In this document: in pieces, positions 17,869 through 26,469 of the stretch | Layout of the letters: each line of letters opens with the position of its first letter | How positions within the stretch are numbered: position 1 is the stretch's first letter | Assembly (NCBI RefSeq): GCF_006438725.1 | Contig: NZ_RCZD01000005.1 | Coordinates: 169,588-233,587 of the forward strand | Direction of reading: 5' to 3' | DNA length: 64,000 bases | Source of the DNA: Ewingella americana | GTDB lineage: Bacteria; Pseudomonadota; Gammaproteobacteria; Enterobacterales; Enterobacteriaceae | The notes under the pieces: model-generated | Seen by the model: only the letters and a program-made list of their open reading frames with translations | What the model was told of the DNA's origin: nothing | Databases searched by the model: none | Position numbers and translations under genes: made by a program

Positions 17869-19927
17869 GGTTTACAGCCTGCTCATCAGGAGTGGTCTGC
17901 TGCGGCTGATAAATAGAACGGTAAGCCAGCGGCATACTCCAGATCTCTTGATCAAATGCTTCGAGCTCGTAAGCTGTCGATTGTTGATCATGACGTCTTA
18001 AACCATGGTTGTTACCAAAAAGCGTATCCAGATCGTCGGTTTTCTCAATTACGAATTGCAGGCTGTCATCTTGCTTTTGGTTGTCAGCCAGCACCAGCCT
18101 GATCTTGTTCCAGTCATCGAAAAAGTATTCCTGTAAAAGCGGAATGATCTTTTTCTGGAATGCGATCTTCAGTTGTTTAAATGCAGCCTCTTCATCACCG
18201 GCATCGATTGCATTTTTTACCGGCATAAAGAACGCATGCCCTAGCGTATGTTCTCGATCGTAAAGTGCTTCGATGCGGCTATTGAGTTTCTCTAACAACG
18301 ACTCGAGTTCTATGCCCTTTACCTTGATTCCACTCAGCAAAGATAAATCAGGCATCATCTCGACAAAGTCAAAGCGACGACGCAAAGCCGTATCCATTAA
18401 TGCTAAAGAGCGGTCCGCGGTATTCATGGCTCCGATGATGTCCACATTGGCAGGAACGCTAAATTGTTCACCGCTATAAGACAGTTGCAGGCTCATTGCA
18501 TTGGACATACCCGCACGCTTATCTACTTCGATGAGCGAGATCAGTTCACCAAAGATCTTGGATATGTTGCCGCGATTGATCTCATCAATGAAAATGGCGT
18601 GGCGATGTGCTGGATCGGCATTGGCACGCTGACACAGGCGCATAAATATACCCGGCTCAATAGGGTAAGAGATATTGCCACTTTCGTCAGAGCGAGCGCG
18701 TATACCTTCAATAAATTCTTCATAGCCGTAAGATTGGTGGAAAGTAACCACCGCAAATCGCTGGATGGCTTCGGCAGATTTAGGACCGTGTTTTAACTCA
18801 GCATATAGAGAAAGCAGCTCATCCACTTGCTCTAACTGGGATTCAACCAGGAACCATTCACTATCGGCAGTTTTGTCGAAGATCGCAGGTTCACGGCGAC
18901 CTTTGTAAGCAACGGTAGTTGATCCCGGTATGGTGAAGGATTGCAACGTCGCCCAGGTAGTTTGCGAAAAGTTGCTACTTCGACCATTCAAAAGCGCCTT
19001 GCGTTGGAACCACTGGTGTTCCGTCATTTGGCGAACTTTAGCCCGTTTACCTAGATCGAGCAGCACCAGCGTTATAACCTGCATCCAGTTCAACGATTCA
19101 AGGCGAGAATCCAGCCAGGCATCACGATCGGCTGGTACAGAATGAGAGGTGTACTCTTTCATTTTTTGCTGCAACGTGAAGGTCTTGCCAGTACCAGGTG
19201 GACCAAAGTAAATAACGTTTATTGGTGAATGTAGGAGGGTCTTAATTTCGGGGAGCTCACTGCTGGTCGTTGATGTGGTGCTGGATAGTTTTTGTTCATT
19301 ATCGCGTTCGCGGAGCAATTCATAGAGATGCCAAACAGCCATATTCACGTAATAAGGATCTGCATTGGGAGATTGGACGTGTATGGCTTGCTTCAATTCA
19401 TGGTTTTTCTGTAACCAATTTCCGGTCAGTTCCAAACCGAGGTGGAATTTCTTATTCAGAAAATCTGCCGCTTTAGTAAACGCATTCTCATCGACAGTAC
19501 TGGTGCAGGTTTCAGGTGAAAATGCGGCAAATACACGATTTCTCAAGCTCCAATACATACGCTTCAGTAGCCCGGTTTCTTTGGCCTTCTGCAGAGCACT
19601 GCCTACGTATTGGTAGGTTGCTTCATCCGGTTGCTGACGAATACGCTCGGTTAGTTCTCTAAGCAATGGAAGGCTCTGCTGATATTCCGCTAAAGACGGA
19701 ACACCCTGACGAATACTGGCAATGCCGTTGCCACGTTCATACCAAAGCCGTTTGACCAAATCATCCGTATCAGGCCCAGCAAAAGTCGAGGTCTGCTGTA
19801 GCAAGGCCGTAAATTCGCGATATCGCTGATCCCACTTGGAAGCTGCGTAATTTTTATTTTTCGCCAGGGTATCAATCAATTCACTGATCGTAAGCTTGCC
19901 TGCTTCGACACTATCCACAAGATCCAT
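17861..19927 (-). CDS. mcrB: McrB-type AAA+ GTPase with non-standard N-terminal domain
   Basis: 688 residues. The AAA+ motor shows Walker A GPPGTGKT at about 242-249, Walker B AIFIDEINR at about 444-452, the McrB signature MNTADRS at about 501-507, and the arginine-rich RRRFDF after it. The first 230 residues take the place of the methylcytosine-binding domain of E. coli McrB and do not resemble it; they are helical and probably define what this McrBC recognises. AAAGGAA lies about 7 bases before the ATG. It is the first gene of the array, so expression of all twelve genes may start in the 113-base gap upstream. Confidence 0.92.
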   Translation of the reverse strand: MDLVDSVEAGKLTISELIDTLAKNKNYAASKWDQRYREFTALLQQTSTFAGPDTDDLVKRLWYERGNGIASIRQGVPSLAEYQQSLPLLRELTERIRQQPDEATYQYVGSALQKAKETGLLKRMYWSLRNRVFAAFSPETCTSTVDENAFTKAADFLNKKFHLGLELTGNWLQKNHELKQAIHVQSPNADPYYVNMAVWHLYELLRERDNEQKLSSTTSTTSSELPEIKTLLHSPINVIYFGPPGTGKTFTLQQKMKEYTSHSVPADRDAWLDSRLESLNWMQVITLVLLDLGKRAKVRQMTEHQWFQRKALLNGRSSNFSQTTWATLQSFTIPGSTTVAYKGRREPAIFDKTADSEWFLVESQLEQVDELLSLYAELKHGPKSAEAIQRFAVVTFHQSYGYEEFIEGIRARSDESGNISYPIEPGIFMRLCQRANADPAHRHAIFIDEINRGNISKIFGELISLIEVDKRAGMSNAMSLQLSYSGEQFSVPANVDIIGAMNTADRSLALMDTALRRRFDFVEMMPDLSLLSGIKVKGIELESLLEKLNSRIEALYDREHTLGHAFFMPVKNAIDAGDEEAAFKQLKIAFQKKIIPLLQEYFFDDWNKIRLVLADNQKQDDSLQFVIEKTDDLDTLFGNNHGLRRHDQQSTAYELEAFDQEIWSMPLAYRSIYQPQQTTPDEQAVNHG

Positions 19928-20040
19928 CGTGAGTTTCCTTTACTGTGAAATTGCTTTTCTTTGACTAAGATGATGCGTTCTAACTGCATTGAGTTAATCC
20001 ATGGAGCGGGTAGAACAACATCAGCAGCTTGCATAGTTCC

Positions 20041-21384
20041 CTAAGGCACTTTCTCGATAGGGTATCTGGATTCGTAGTATTCCTTTCGCTGTGGGAAGGG
20101 CGGTATTTCTTCGCTTCTCGGATCCCTTACAGCGTCCCATGACCACCAGGCGTCGTCAAATTCCTGCTGATACCATTCTTCTTTCACTGCCCTGTGCTGT
20201 AAATAATCTTCAGTATCACGCCCCCATACTTCGAGCGGAACGTAGTCTGAACCGTTGACATCCGTTAGTAGGAAATCGGGATGGTACTGATCTTCCGCTG
20301 AATCATAGATCAATGGTTTGGTAAACTGGCGTCGTTCCTTAGCCACCTTTTCTTCAATAATCCCTTCGTAAGATGAATCGAGTGGGATCCATCGTTCACT
20401 CACCATCATTAAGACAACCTGACGAACACATGCGGAAAAATATACTCGGTTAGACTTGGTAGATTTTCTCTCTTCTGGCACGTCTGTAACGGCAATTGCG
20501 ATAATTTTACCTCCGCGCTGCCACCATGCTACATCACGTGGAAATCTGGCTAAGGAACTTTCCCAACGTGAGTTATCGATGGTTAGATATGGCATCCCGG
20601 CAGGGGGACTGGTCTTCGTGGTCCCAACAAAAGGGAGATTATTGCTAGCAATCAGAGGTGGAGACCATTCATTAAGTTCTGAGATGACAATCAGACGACG
20701 ACTGTTCGCGCAGGCGTAACTTACAGCCTTCTTATTGGTATGCTCGTTCCCTTGTAGCAATAGAACATCTGCCAGAACTGTGCGGCCTTGTTTAATGCTA
20801 CTGGCTTCTTTTTGCAACCGGGTCATGACTGTTGTAAGCCTTCTTTTGCCTTCAAGCCATGGGGCCCATTCATTTAATCCCGTGTTCTCCCAAAGCAAAT
20901 GAAGTAGACCTAGCATCTTCATCTTCCCAAGGCGCTTCACTTGTTTTTTTTCCCTTGGAGGATGCATTACAGCAGGAGTTGCGCATCCAGAGTCAGCCGC
21001 CGATACGCGTAACGAAAAATCCAGTCCGATACGCAAGGTCCCGTCCTCCTCTTCCATGACAGCCGATGAGGAATATGCTTTTGCACCACCATCTGTATTT
21101 AGACGCGAGTGGTAAGAGCAAGACGGTTTGTGCCTGGGGCCAGTGTTTGGGTTACGACAGAGAGTAAATGGACCGGAACCTTTGTTGCTTCTTACATATA
21201 GCTTAAGTTCCTGGGCCGGATCACAGCAGCAGGTTGCAATGTAATTGTGATTATCCCAGGACAGTTTCAACGCATACTGAAAAAAGGAGTCTGTAGTGGG
21301 TTTTTGCTGTTCTGGCGTAAAGTAATAAGGCTTATCTTTTTCAAGAAGATGTACGCAGACCTTGGACTGTTGCTTCCTTTCCAT
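20041..21384 (-). CDS. DUF1173 family protein
   Basis: 447 residues. The N-terminal third carries the Cys signature of DUF1173: CCC, about 25 residues later FTLCRNPNTGPRHKPSC with His, giving a probable metal-binding site. The middle and C-terminal parts (AVSYACANSRRLIVISELN, DFLLTDVNGSDYVPLEVWGR) have alternating hydrophobic strands and acidic turns reminiscent of a nuclease-like fold, but this is not certain. DUF1173 genes are found on plasmids and genomic islands; the function is not established. It lies 113 bases upstream of mcrB on the same strand, so it could belong to the same transcription unit or be an independent island gene. Confidence 0.75.
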   Translation of the reverse strand: MERKQQSKVCVHLLEKDKPYYFTPEQQKPTTDSFFQYALKLSWDNHNYIATCCCDPAQELKLYVRSNKGSGPFTLCRNPNTGPRHKPSCSYHSRLNTDGGAKAYSSSAVMEEEDGTLRIGLDFSLRVSAADSGCATPAVMHPPREKKQVKRLGKMKMLGLLHLLWENTGLNEWAPWLEGKRRLTTVMTRLQKEASSIKQGRTVLADVLLLQGNEHTNKKAVSYACANSRRLIVISELNEWSPPLIASNNLPFVGTTKTSPPAGMPYLTIDNSRWESSLARFPRDVAWWQRGGKIIAIAVTDVPEERKSTKSNRVYFSACVRQVVLMMVSERWIPLDSSYEGIIEEKVAKERRQFTKPLIYDSAEDQYHPDFLLTDVNGSDYVPLEVWGRDTEDYLQHRAVKEEWYQQEFDDAWWSWDAVRDPRSEEIPPFPQRKEYYESRYPIEKVP

Positions 21385-21930
21385 TGACCTCTCCTTTTTG
21401 TTTCTTTCTCAATCAGTGTTTTACCGCATTAGTCATGATTGTTCAAATCTCCCACATTTAAATAATCGGTATTGATATATAGGTCTGCAAGTTGCAGGTC
21501 TGAGCTCATTTGGTAAGAACTGCGCACTAATCGCATCGATCCAGTCTTCACATTGCGGACAAACTTTTTCACTATTACCAACAGGTAAGGCACCAGCAGC
21601 TATACCAGTTTTGAAGAGCTATATTTATGCGTTGCAGATGCTTCTTGGGTCGCGTCAGAACGGCTAAAGATAGGATAGGGAAAGCCTGTTCAGGTATTGT
21701 CTCAGCCTTGCAAAAAGAAGTGACTTGTTTAACACCAATTGAAAGTGAATCCACAACTGAAAGGGCTGGGGGGCTGGTTACGCGAAAAGATGAAGACCCT
21801 TTCAAGGCACTCAGAACAGGCGAAGGCGTTGCTCTCTGGTTGAGAGCTTGCTCACTTAGTCGCGTGCCCATTATTACTGGGTAAGGTAATTATTACACTT
21901 TGGACAAGTTTTAGACCAGGGTGTTCCGAT
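21385..21930. other. Spacer with zinc-ribbon gene debris
   Basis: About 546 bases without a convincing intact gene. On the minus strand, in frame after the TAA of the 144-aa gene, a tail with CPKC can still be read to 21885. A second fragment at about 21590-21440 holds CPQC and ends in TGA but has no start. These look like leftovers of zinc-ribbon genes. A 98-codon frame between 21575 and 21871 and a frame on the other strand lack ribosome sites and I do not call them. Confidence 0.45.
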
Positions 21931-22365
21931 TTACTGAGCGAACCTGAGCGACAAGGTTTCCGTACTCCTGTTCGCGACTTCCGTGCTGTAAAGATCATGC
22001 TCGCACAGAGGGCACATTCTCCGCCCCTCGTATTCATGATTGCACATTACGCACAGATAACGCTGCGGCTTGAGAGAGCTCCGGTCTGAACTCCATTTCT
22101 GAGACGCTTCCTGAACGGCAATCTCCCATGCCGTCGGTGGTTTTGGTATGGCAGGTTGCGACGCAGGGATTAAATAGGGACAACTTTCCAGTTTTTTTAC
22201 ATCACTAAGTTCGATGTCATGCTCAAAATAACGGCCTTCGGTGTGAGTGGTGCGAAGATACAGAGGATTGAGACAACAATGATACGTTGCTCTCACGGGC
22301 TGTATTTCTGCGGCTACCGATGTACCGTCCTCGGTGATAGCCACTTCGATTTTCTTAAATTGCAT
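21931..22365 (-). CDS. Zinc-ribbon protein of the MQFKKI type
   Basis: 144 residues with N-terminus MQFKKIEVAITEDG and a C-terminal zinc ribbon made of CVMC and CPLC about 10 residues apart. The first half has YHCC at about 28-31. The function is not recognised. A second, shorter gene with the same N-terminus and a similar upstream sequence is present at 26842-27021, so this is a local family that brackets the decayed type VI cluster. After its TAA the frame continues with another CxxC before a second stop, which suggests that the gene was once longer. Both copies point the same way. Confidence 0.65.
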   Translation of the reverse strand: MQFKKIEVAITEDGTSVAAEIQPVRATYHCCLNPLYLRTTHTEGRYFEHDIELSDVKKLESCPYLIPASQPAIPKPPTAWEIAVQEASQKWSSDRSSLKPQRYLCVMCNHEYEGRRMCPLCEHDLYSTEVANRSTETLSLRFAQ

Positions 22366-22427
22366 AGATGCACCTTTAGGCTATATTGGCCTGATGTCAT
22401 TGAGAGATATGTCGTAATGGGGGAGGA

Positions 22428-22637
22428 TTACGGGCGGGATTGCTGAATGCGTTGCTGTAACCAGGCTTCGACTTCGCTTTGCAGCCAGCGGGAACTGCGG
22501 CCCAGCTTAATGGGCTTAGGAAATTCGCCGTCCTGGATGAGCTTGTAGAACCATTTGTCCGTTATGGGAAACATGGCGTCATTCGCTGGGTAACCTGACA
22601 TTGACGGGCTATAACTCTGAGTATAGCAATCGCTCAT
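22428..22637 (-). CDS. alpA: AlpA-family transcriptional regulator
   Basis: 69 residues with the AlpA/excisionase-type helix-turn-helix: ITDKWFYKLIQDGEFPKPIKLG then RSSRWLQSEVEAWLQQR. In P4-like elements and genomic islands such proteins switch on integrase genes or act as excisionases. No integrase is visible in the window, so it is probably a relic or acts on a partner outside. The exact start is unclear; an ATG further in (before FPITDKWF) would leave the whole domain. It marks this part as an integrated island. Confidence 0.85.
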   Translation of the reverse strand: MSDCYTQSYSPSMSGYPANDAMFPITDKWFYKLIQDGEFPKPIKLGRSSRWLQSEVEAWLQQRIQQSRP

Positions 22638-22681
22638 TTGCTGATAAGCGCGACATGGAAGGTGGTTTCAAATACAGTCAT

Positions 22682-22849
22682 TTACGCCTGAATGACGGGC
22701 TTTCGTCTCTTGATAAATGGAGTGAAGAAGCCATTATATCCCCTCATATTCCCACCGCTGGATTCATTTTCTCCAGCCTGAGTACATCCCGAAGCGGCTA
22801 ACGTCAGCAGCAACATCATTCCCTGAACATATCTAATGAATTTATTCAT
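22682..22849 (-). pseudogene. Truncated DUF3304-type lipoprotein paralogue
   Basis: A 55-codon frame starts at 22849 after a GGGAGA ribosome site and encodes MNKFIRYVQG, a lipoprotein signal ending LTLAASGC, and NMRGYN. This closely matches the first 45 residues of the intact lipoprotein gene at 22962-23474, after which the likeness is lost and the frame ends at 22682. It is read as a broken tandem copy made by duplication. A short secreted lipopeptide could still be produced. Confidence 0.7.
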
Positions 22850-22961
22850 TGTGTCTCCCTGATACGTGAATTCGGCACTGATAGCCGGGTTATCGTTGCT
22901 GACTTTGAATAATCAGCAGTGATAATCAGACGTAAGCGAAATAAGGGTTGAGTGCGGAGAT

Positions 22962-23474
22962 TCACTTCGGACATGAGGCCGGCTCCTTCATATCTAAAGG
23001 TTCTTTAACCGGATAATCTGTTGTGCCGTAGCCTGAGCAAGCGGCTGTGATTTTTACCTTCTGGCAAGTTAAAAAATGGACGGTCAAACCGCAAGTACGA
23101 TCGTATTGAATAATGTCAACGTCTGCACTGTAGTGACGATAATTGGCTTCATGTTTTGCTAATGCGGCCTCATCGAATCCGTATCCTTTTGTTTTTCTTT
23201 TAATCTTCTCATTTGGATTTGGATCAACTTCCCATTCCACATGTGCTTTTAAACCTGGATACCATTTTTCCGGAATCATTACGCAGCAGGTATTCCCCGT
23301 CATAGTTGCACCATAACCGTTAACCGAAAACGAGTTAACGGTTTGGTCTGCAACATGATTGTACCCTCGTAAGTTCCCCGCATTAAATCCATCATCACTA
23401 GCTTGAGTACAACCTGAAGCCGCCAACGTCAGCAGCAACATTATTCCCTGAATACATCGAATAGCTTTCTTCAT
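22962..23474 (-). CDS. DUF3304 domain lipoprotein
   Basis: 170 residues from the ATG at 23474, which has AAGGA about 5-9 bases upstream; the longer frame to 23504 is less likely. The signal peptide ends in the lipobox LAASGC with the lipidated Cys at about 22. The mature part has several Cys (NTCCVMI, DRTCGLTVHFLTC) and matches DUF3304, a family often encoded next to type VI VgrG and effector genes, probably as an immunity or accessory lipoprotein. Asp follows two residues after the Cys only loosely, so the final membrane is not clear. A truncated copy lies just downstream. Confidence 0.8.
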   Translation of the reverse strand: MKKAIRCIQGIMLLLTLAASGCTQASDDGFNAGNLRGYNHVADQTVNSFSVNGYGATMTGNTCCVMIPEKWYPGLKAHVEWEVDPNPNEKIKRKTKGYGFDEAALAKHEANYRHYSADVDIIQYDRTCGLTVHFLTCQKVKITAACSGYGTTDYPVKEPLDMKEPASCPK

Positions 23475-23484
23475 TTGTCTTTCC

Positions 23485-23706
23485 TTAGAGATGGCAAATA
23501 GCATCGACAGGTAATAAAACGGTATCCATCACGGCTGAAAAAGGGACATCAAGCCACGGGAGATATACCCACATGCCCAGCTCCGCCGCTTTTTGAGTTC
23601 CCTGGTAATAATCTTCAGGACATCCTCTATTATCGATATGTTCCCCCAGAGAAAAACATCCTGTCAGAGAGGAACAGACAAGGGCGATCAATATCAGTTT
23701 TTTCAT
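23485..23706 (-). CDS. YceK/YidQ-like small lipoprotein
   Basis: 73 residues with a lipoprotein signal, CSSLTGC placing the lipidated Cys at 17. The mature part contains DYYQGTQ, DVPFSAVMDTVLLPVDA, the typical pattern of the YceK/YidQ (DUF1375) family: conserved Tyr-x-Gly-Thr and Asp-x-Pro-x-Ser. The start overlaps the stop of the DUF4123 gene in ATGA, so it is co-translated with a type VI adaptor. The family's role is unknown; the context suggests an accessory or immunity function for an effector that is no longer obvious here. Confidence 0.75.
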   Translation of the reverse strand: MKKLILIALVCSSLTGCFSLGEHIDNRGCPEDYYQGTQKAAELGMWVYLPWLDVPFSAVMDTVLLPVDAICHL

Positions 23707-24476
23707 TGAATCAATTCCGTATATTCTGTAATTCGCTTAACGGCAGGGTAATTTGCCAGTTCGCCCAAATACCCATTCCGGCTTGCATCCAGCGCCACAT
23801 CAAAACAACGGCTAAAATGCTGTTCTCTGGCCAAGCTCCCGCGTTCAAACTGTGGCATTAGGTTTTGCGCATCGGTAATACAGCCCAGCAATTCAATCTG
23901 GGCATCTTCGACCGATAGCGGTTCTGGTTTCTCAGGCAGCATATTTCCCGGTGCATAGGTGCCCGCTTTCCAGACAATTTTCTGATCGCGATCCTTCCAG
24001 CCCCATAGCAATGCCAGATGTGAAAATGCCGTTTGCTGTTCTGGCGTCAGAACATGTGAGAACAGCAGGGGGAAAATGCGGGTATCGTAAAAACGTAAAA
24101 TACCCGTCTGCTCGCCCCACTGGACGTCAGCCAACGTGTGCAGATGTTGGGTAAGTTGCTCAAACGGCAACGGAGTGATCGCCAACAGCAGACGCGGCGT
24201 GCCCTGAAAATGCAGCATCAATTCAGATAGCCAGGCTTTGTGCTGCCAGATGGGCCAATGGAGCCGCATCAGTAGCGGAGCCTGTTCTGCCAGGGCTTCT
24301 TCTGGCGTCCCTTCAAATAGCGAGTGCCAACTGACCGGTGGATCCAGATGGCGTAAAGCCTCGAGCAAAGGTGAAGGCCAGCCGGCCTGGTCGACCAAGA
24401 CGTCGATATGATCTTGTCCGGCGCGGAGACAAAGATTTTCAGCCTGCGTAAGCCATTGTTCGTGTTGATCCTTCAT
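23703..24476 (-). CDS. DUF4123 type VI effector adaptor/chaperone
   Basis: 257 residues matching DUF4123 (Tap/TEC) proteins: an N-terminal alpha/beta part (HIDVLVDQAGWPSPLLEAL), the middle LLLAITPLPFEQLTQHL, and the conserved RFYDTRIFPLLFSHVLTPEQQ. Such adaptors load a specific effector on the VgrG tip and lie between vgrG and the effector. Here the gene lies 12 bases after the vgrG stop, but the downstream genes are two lipoproteins and no clear effector is present, so the effector may have been lost. GGAGAAG precedes the ATG. Confidence 0.85.
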   Translation of the reverse strand: MKDQHEQWLTQAENLCLRAGQDHIDVLVDQAGWPSPLLEALRHLDPPVSWHSLFEGTPEEALAEQAPLLMRLHWPIWQHKAWLSELMLHFQGTPRLLLAITPLPFEQLTQHLHTLADVQWGEQTGILRFYDTRIFPLLFSHVLTPEQQTAFSHLALLWGWKDRDQKIVWKAGTYAPGNMLPEKPEPLSVEDAQIELLGCITDAQNLMPQFERGSLAREQHFSRCFDVALDASRNGYLGELANYPAVKRITEYTELIQ

Positions 24477-24488
24477 CGCACTTCTCCT

Positions 24489-25780
24489 TTATCCGCGTGG
24501 TACAAAGCCCATCGCTTCTTCCTGCGCTTTCTTTAGGCAGTCTTTACACACCGACTGTGGCAGCTCCGGCAGCGGGAAATCCTGACTGGCCGGTGCTTCC
24601 CACGCATGGGTACCTTTCAGGCTCATTTTGCTCGGACCGTGGATCTCGATTTCACCGCCGGGAGACAGGCGAATATAGGCACCGCCACAGGCTAGCGTGA
24701 TGCCGTTTTTGGCGGTCAGTTGCAGCATGCCCTGCACCGACTGCACGGTGACGTCTTTCAACGCAGTCAGCCCCATGGTGTCGCCGTGGGACTCGACCGT
24801 CAGCGGTCCTTTGCCGGAGACCACACGCACGCCTTCCTGCTGAGAGAGGAGAGAAATGGCTTGGCTTGCATTGATGGCCAGGCGTTGGCCGCTCGCTAAC
24901 TGGGTTTCACCGGTGCTTTGCAGATGCAGGCTGGTGCCACTTTTCAGCAATATGGTTTCCGGGCTGACGGCGGTGATACCTTTGGGTGCACTGAGTAACA
25001 TCGCGGGGCTTTTAAGCTGGTCGGCACCGGCTGCAAACGTTTTGAGAGGGCTGACGTCAGGCTGAAGGTTATGGTGCGACTGGGTGATAGTCTGCCAGTC
25101 TCCCATCTGACTGACCGCACCTTTGATCAGGCTGATGGCAGGGGACATATCCAACACATTACCTGCTGCGGTCTGCTGCGCATCGGCGCTGAGAAATAGC
25201 CCTTTACCGGCACGGACGGTACCGAAGCTATCAGTACGAACTTCAAAACCTTCGCCGCGTTTATTACGCTTGGCATCGACAATTTGGCCTAAAGAGATCT
25301 GCGACTTTCCGCCATATTCCGTCGAAATCTTGATGTGTTCGTAGCCTCTGCGGTCCTCAAGTCGAATCTTATTATTCGATGGAGTGCGGATACCGCGTAG
25401 GTCAGGCTGTTATTTAACAGCGCAAGGCGGGGCTCCAGCGTCACCACGTAGCGAGTTTCATCGGCTGAGCTGCCGCACTGCTGAAAAGCCGTCACCACCC
25501 CACGCAATACGCGAGGTTTTACGGTCTGCCAGGGCTGGCCATCGGGGTAGAAGAGAAATAGCGCACTGGTGTTGATCAGGAATTCAGCCGGAATATCCGC
25601 CGTTGGGCTGGTCACCTCAATGGTATATTTCCAGGGCTGGCTAATGGCTTCCTGGCCTGAGAATTTGAGCACTGAAAGCATGACATCGGGGCGCTGCTTT
25701 TCCAGCTCTGAGACTTTCAGCTGGTAGTGGTTGTGAACGCCCATTTTCTCGCCGGCGATAGCGTAATCCTGAATACTCAT
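24489..25780 (-). pseudogene. vgrG: vgrG with large internal deletion and frame change
   Basis: The 5' part (25780 to about 25390) encodes the start of VgrG, including VMLSVLKFSG, YTIEVTSP and VTLEPRLALL. At about 25385-25400 the sequence jumps straight to the late part, GIRTPSNNKIRLEDRRGYEHIK, in another frame, which then runs through the DUF2345 region to the stop at 24489 (ends DCLKKAQEEAMGFVPRG). Roughly 350 residues of the gp27/gp5 core are missing. The product cannot form a normal spike. A late frame from the GTG at 25157 could yield a 222-residue DUF2345 fragment, but this is unlikely to work alone. Confidence 0.85.
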
Positions 25781-25824
25781 AATTTATTCTTCCTGAACAA
25801 TTATCCTGCAAAGAAAACGCGTAC

Positions 25825-26469
25825 TTATCCCGGAAACCACTGATTTAACAAAGACTGAAGATAGGCATGCAACCCAAGTGAAAGGCCAACGACGGCAAGC
25901 AGCCCCAAAGCACCGATGAACCAGGCAGAGCGCAGCCATGGATGACGTAGCGAGACATTCTGGGAAGCGGTGATAGGTGCAGACAGGGGAGTGGTGTCGT
26001 GCGGGAGCATATTTGATAGTTCAGTCACTAAAGACTCGCGTTCGGGATTATTGGCATCCCTGATGTATTTCCCCATAAAGCCGAACGTCAGCGCGCGGTG
26101 AAAACACGTTAGGAGAGCAATATCCGGAGCGGGCTGGCGGAGCAGTTGCCACACGCGCTCAAAGAATTGGTCACCCGCATCCATTGAGTGAAAAAAATGG
26201 ACCTGCAAAGGGTCAGCACGCCAGACCGAATTGGGTGTGGGATTATTAGGGCGATACAGCACGGACTCATCAAGCAGCGCGCACTGCACCCAGGTTACCT
26301 GAGCACAACTTTCCGAATTGAATCCCTGTTCTGCGAGCGCCTTCTGGGTGTATTCCACCAGAGCAACACCTTGCTGGTGCAACTCGCGGTCATCGGGTAA
26401 TACACCTCCATTTTTAAGGCGCAGTACAAATAACCAAGTGTCCTGAAGCAGTCCATCAATAGACGTCAT
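25825..26469 (-). CDS. tssL: Type VI secretion inner-membrane protein TssL (DotU/IcmH)
   Basis: 214 residues. The cytoplasmic hook domain shows the DotU/TssL pattern: VQCALLDESVLYR, FFERVWQLLRQP, LLTCFHRALTFGFMGKY. One transmembrane helix near the C-terminus (about 183-206, WFIGALGLLAVVGLSL) matches tail-anchored short TssL without a peptidoglycan-binding domain. TssL forms the envelope complex with TssM and TssJ, but neither gene is present here, nor are the sheath genes. The gene looks intact, so it is either an orphan spare or the remains of a deleted secretion cluster. Confidence 0.88.
   Translation of the reverse strand: MTSIDGLLQDTWLFVLRLKNGGVLPDDRELHQQGVALVEYTQKALAEQGFNSESCAQVTWVQCALLDESVLYRPNNPTPNSVWRADPLQVHFFHSMDAGDQFFERVWQLLRQPAPDIALLTCFHRALTFGFMGKYIRDANNPERESLVTELSNMLPHDTTPLSAPITASQNVSLRHPWLRSAWFIGALGLLAVVGLSLGLHAYLQSLLNQWFPG

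Noticed and set aside
21575-21884. Open frames on both strands of 98 and 85 codons
   Set aside because: They overlap each other, lack ribosome sites and sit among gene debris; no protein family fits.
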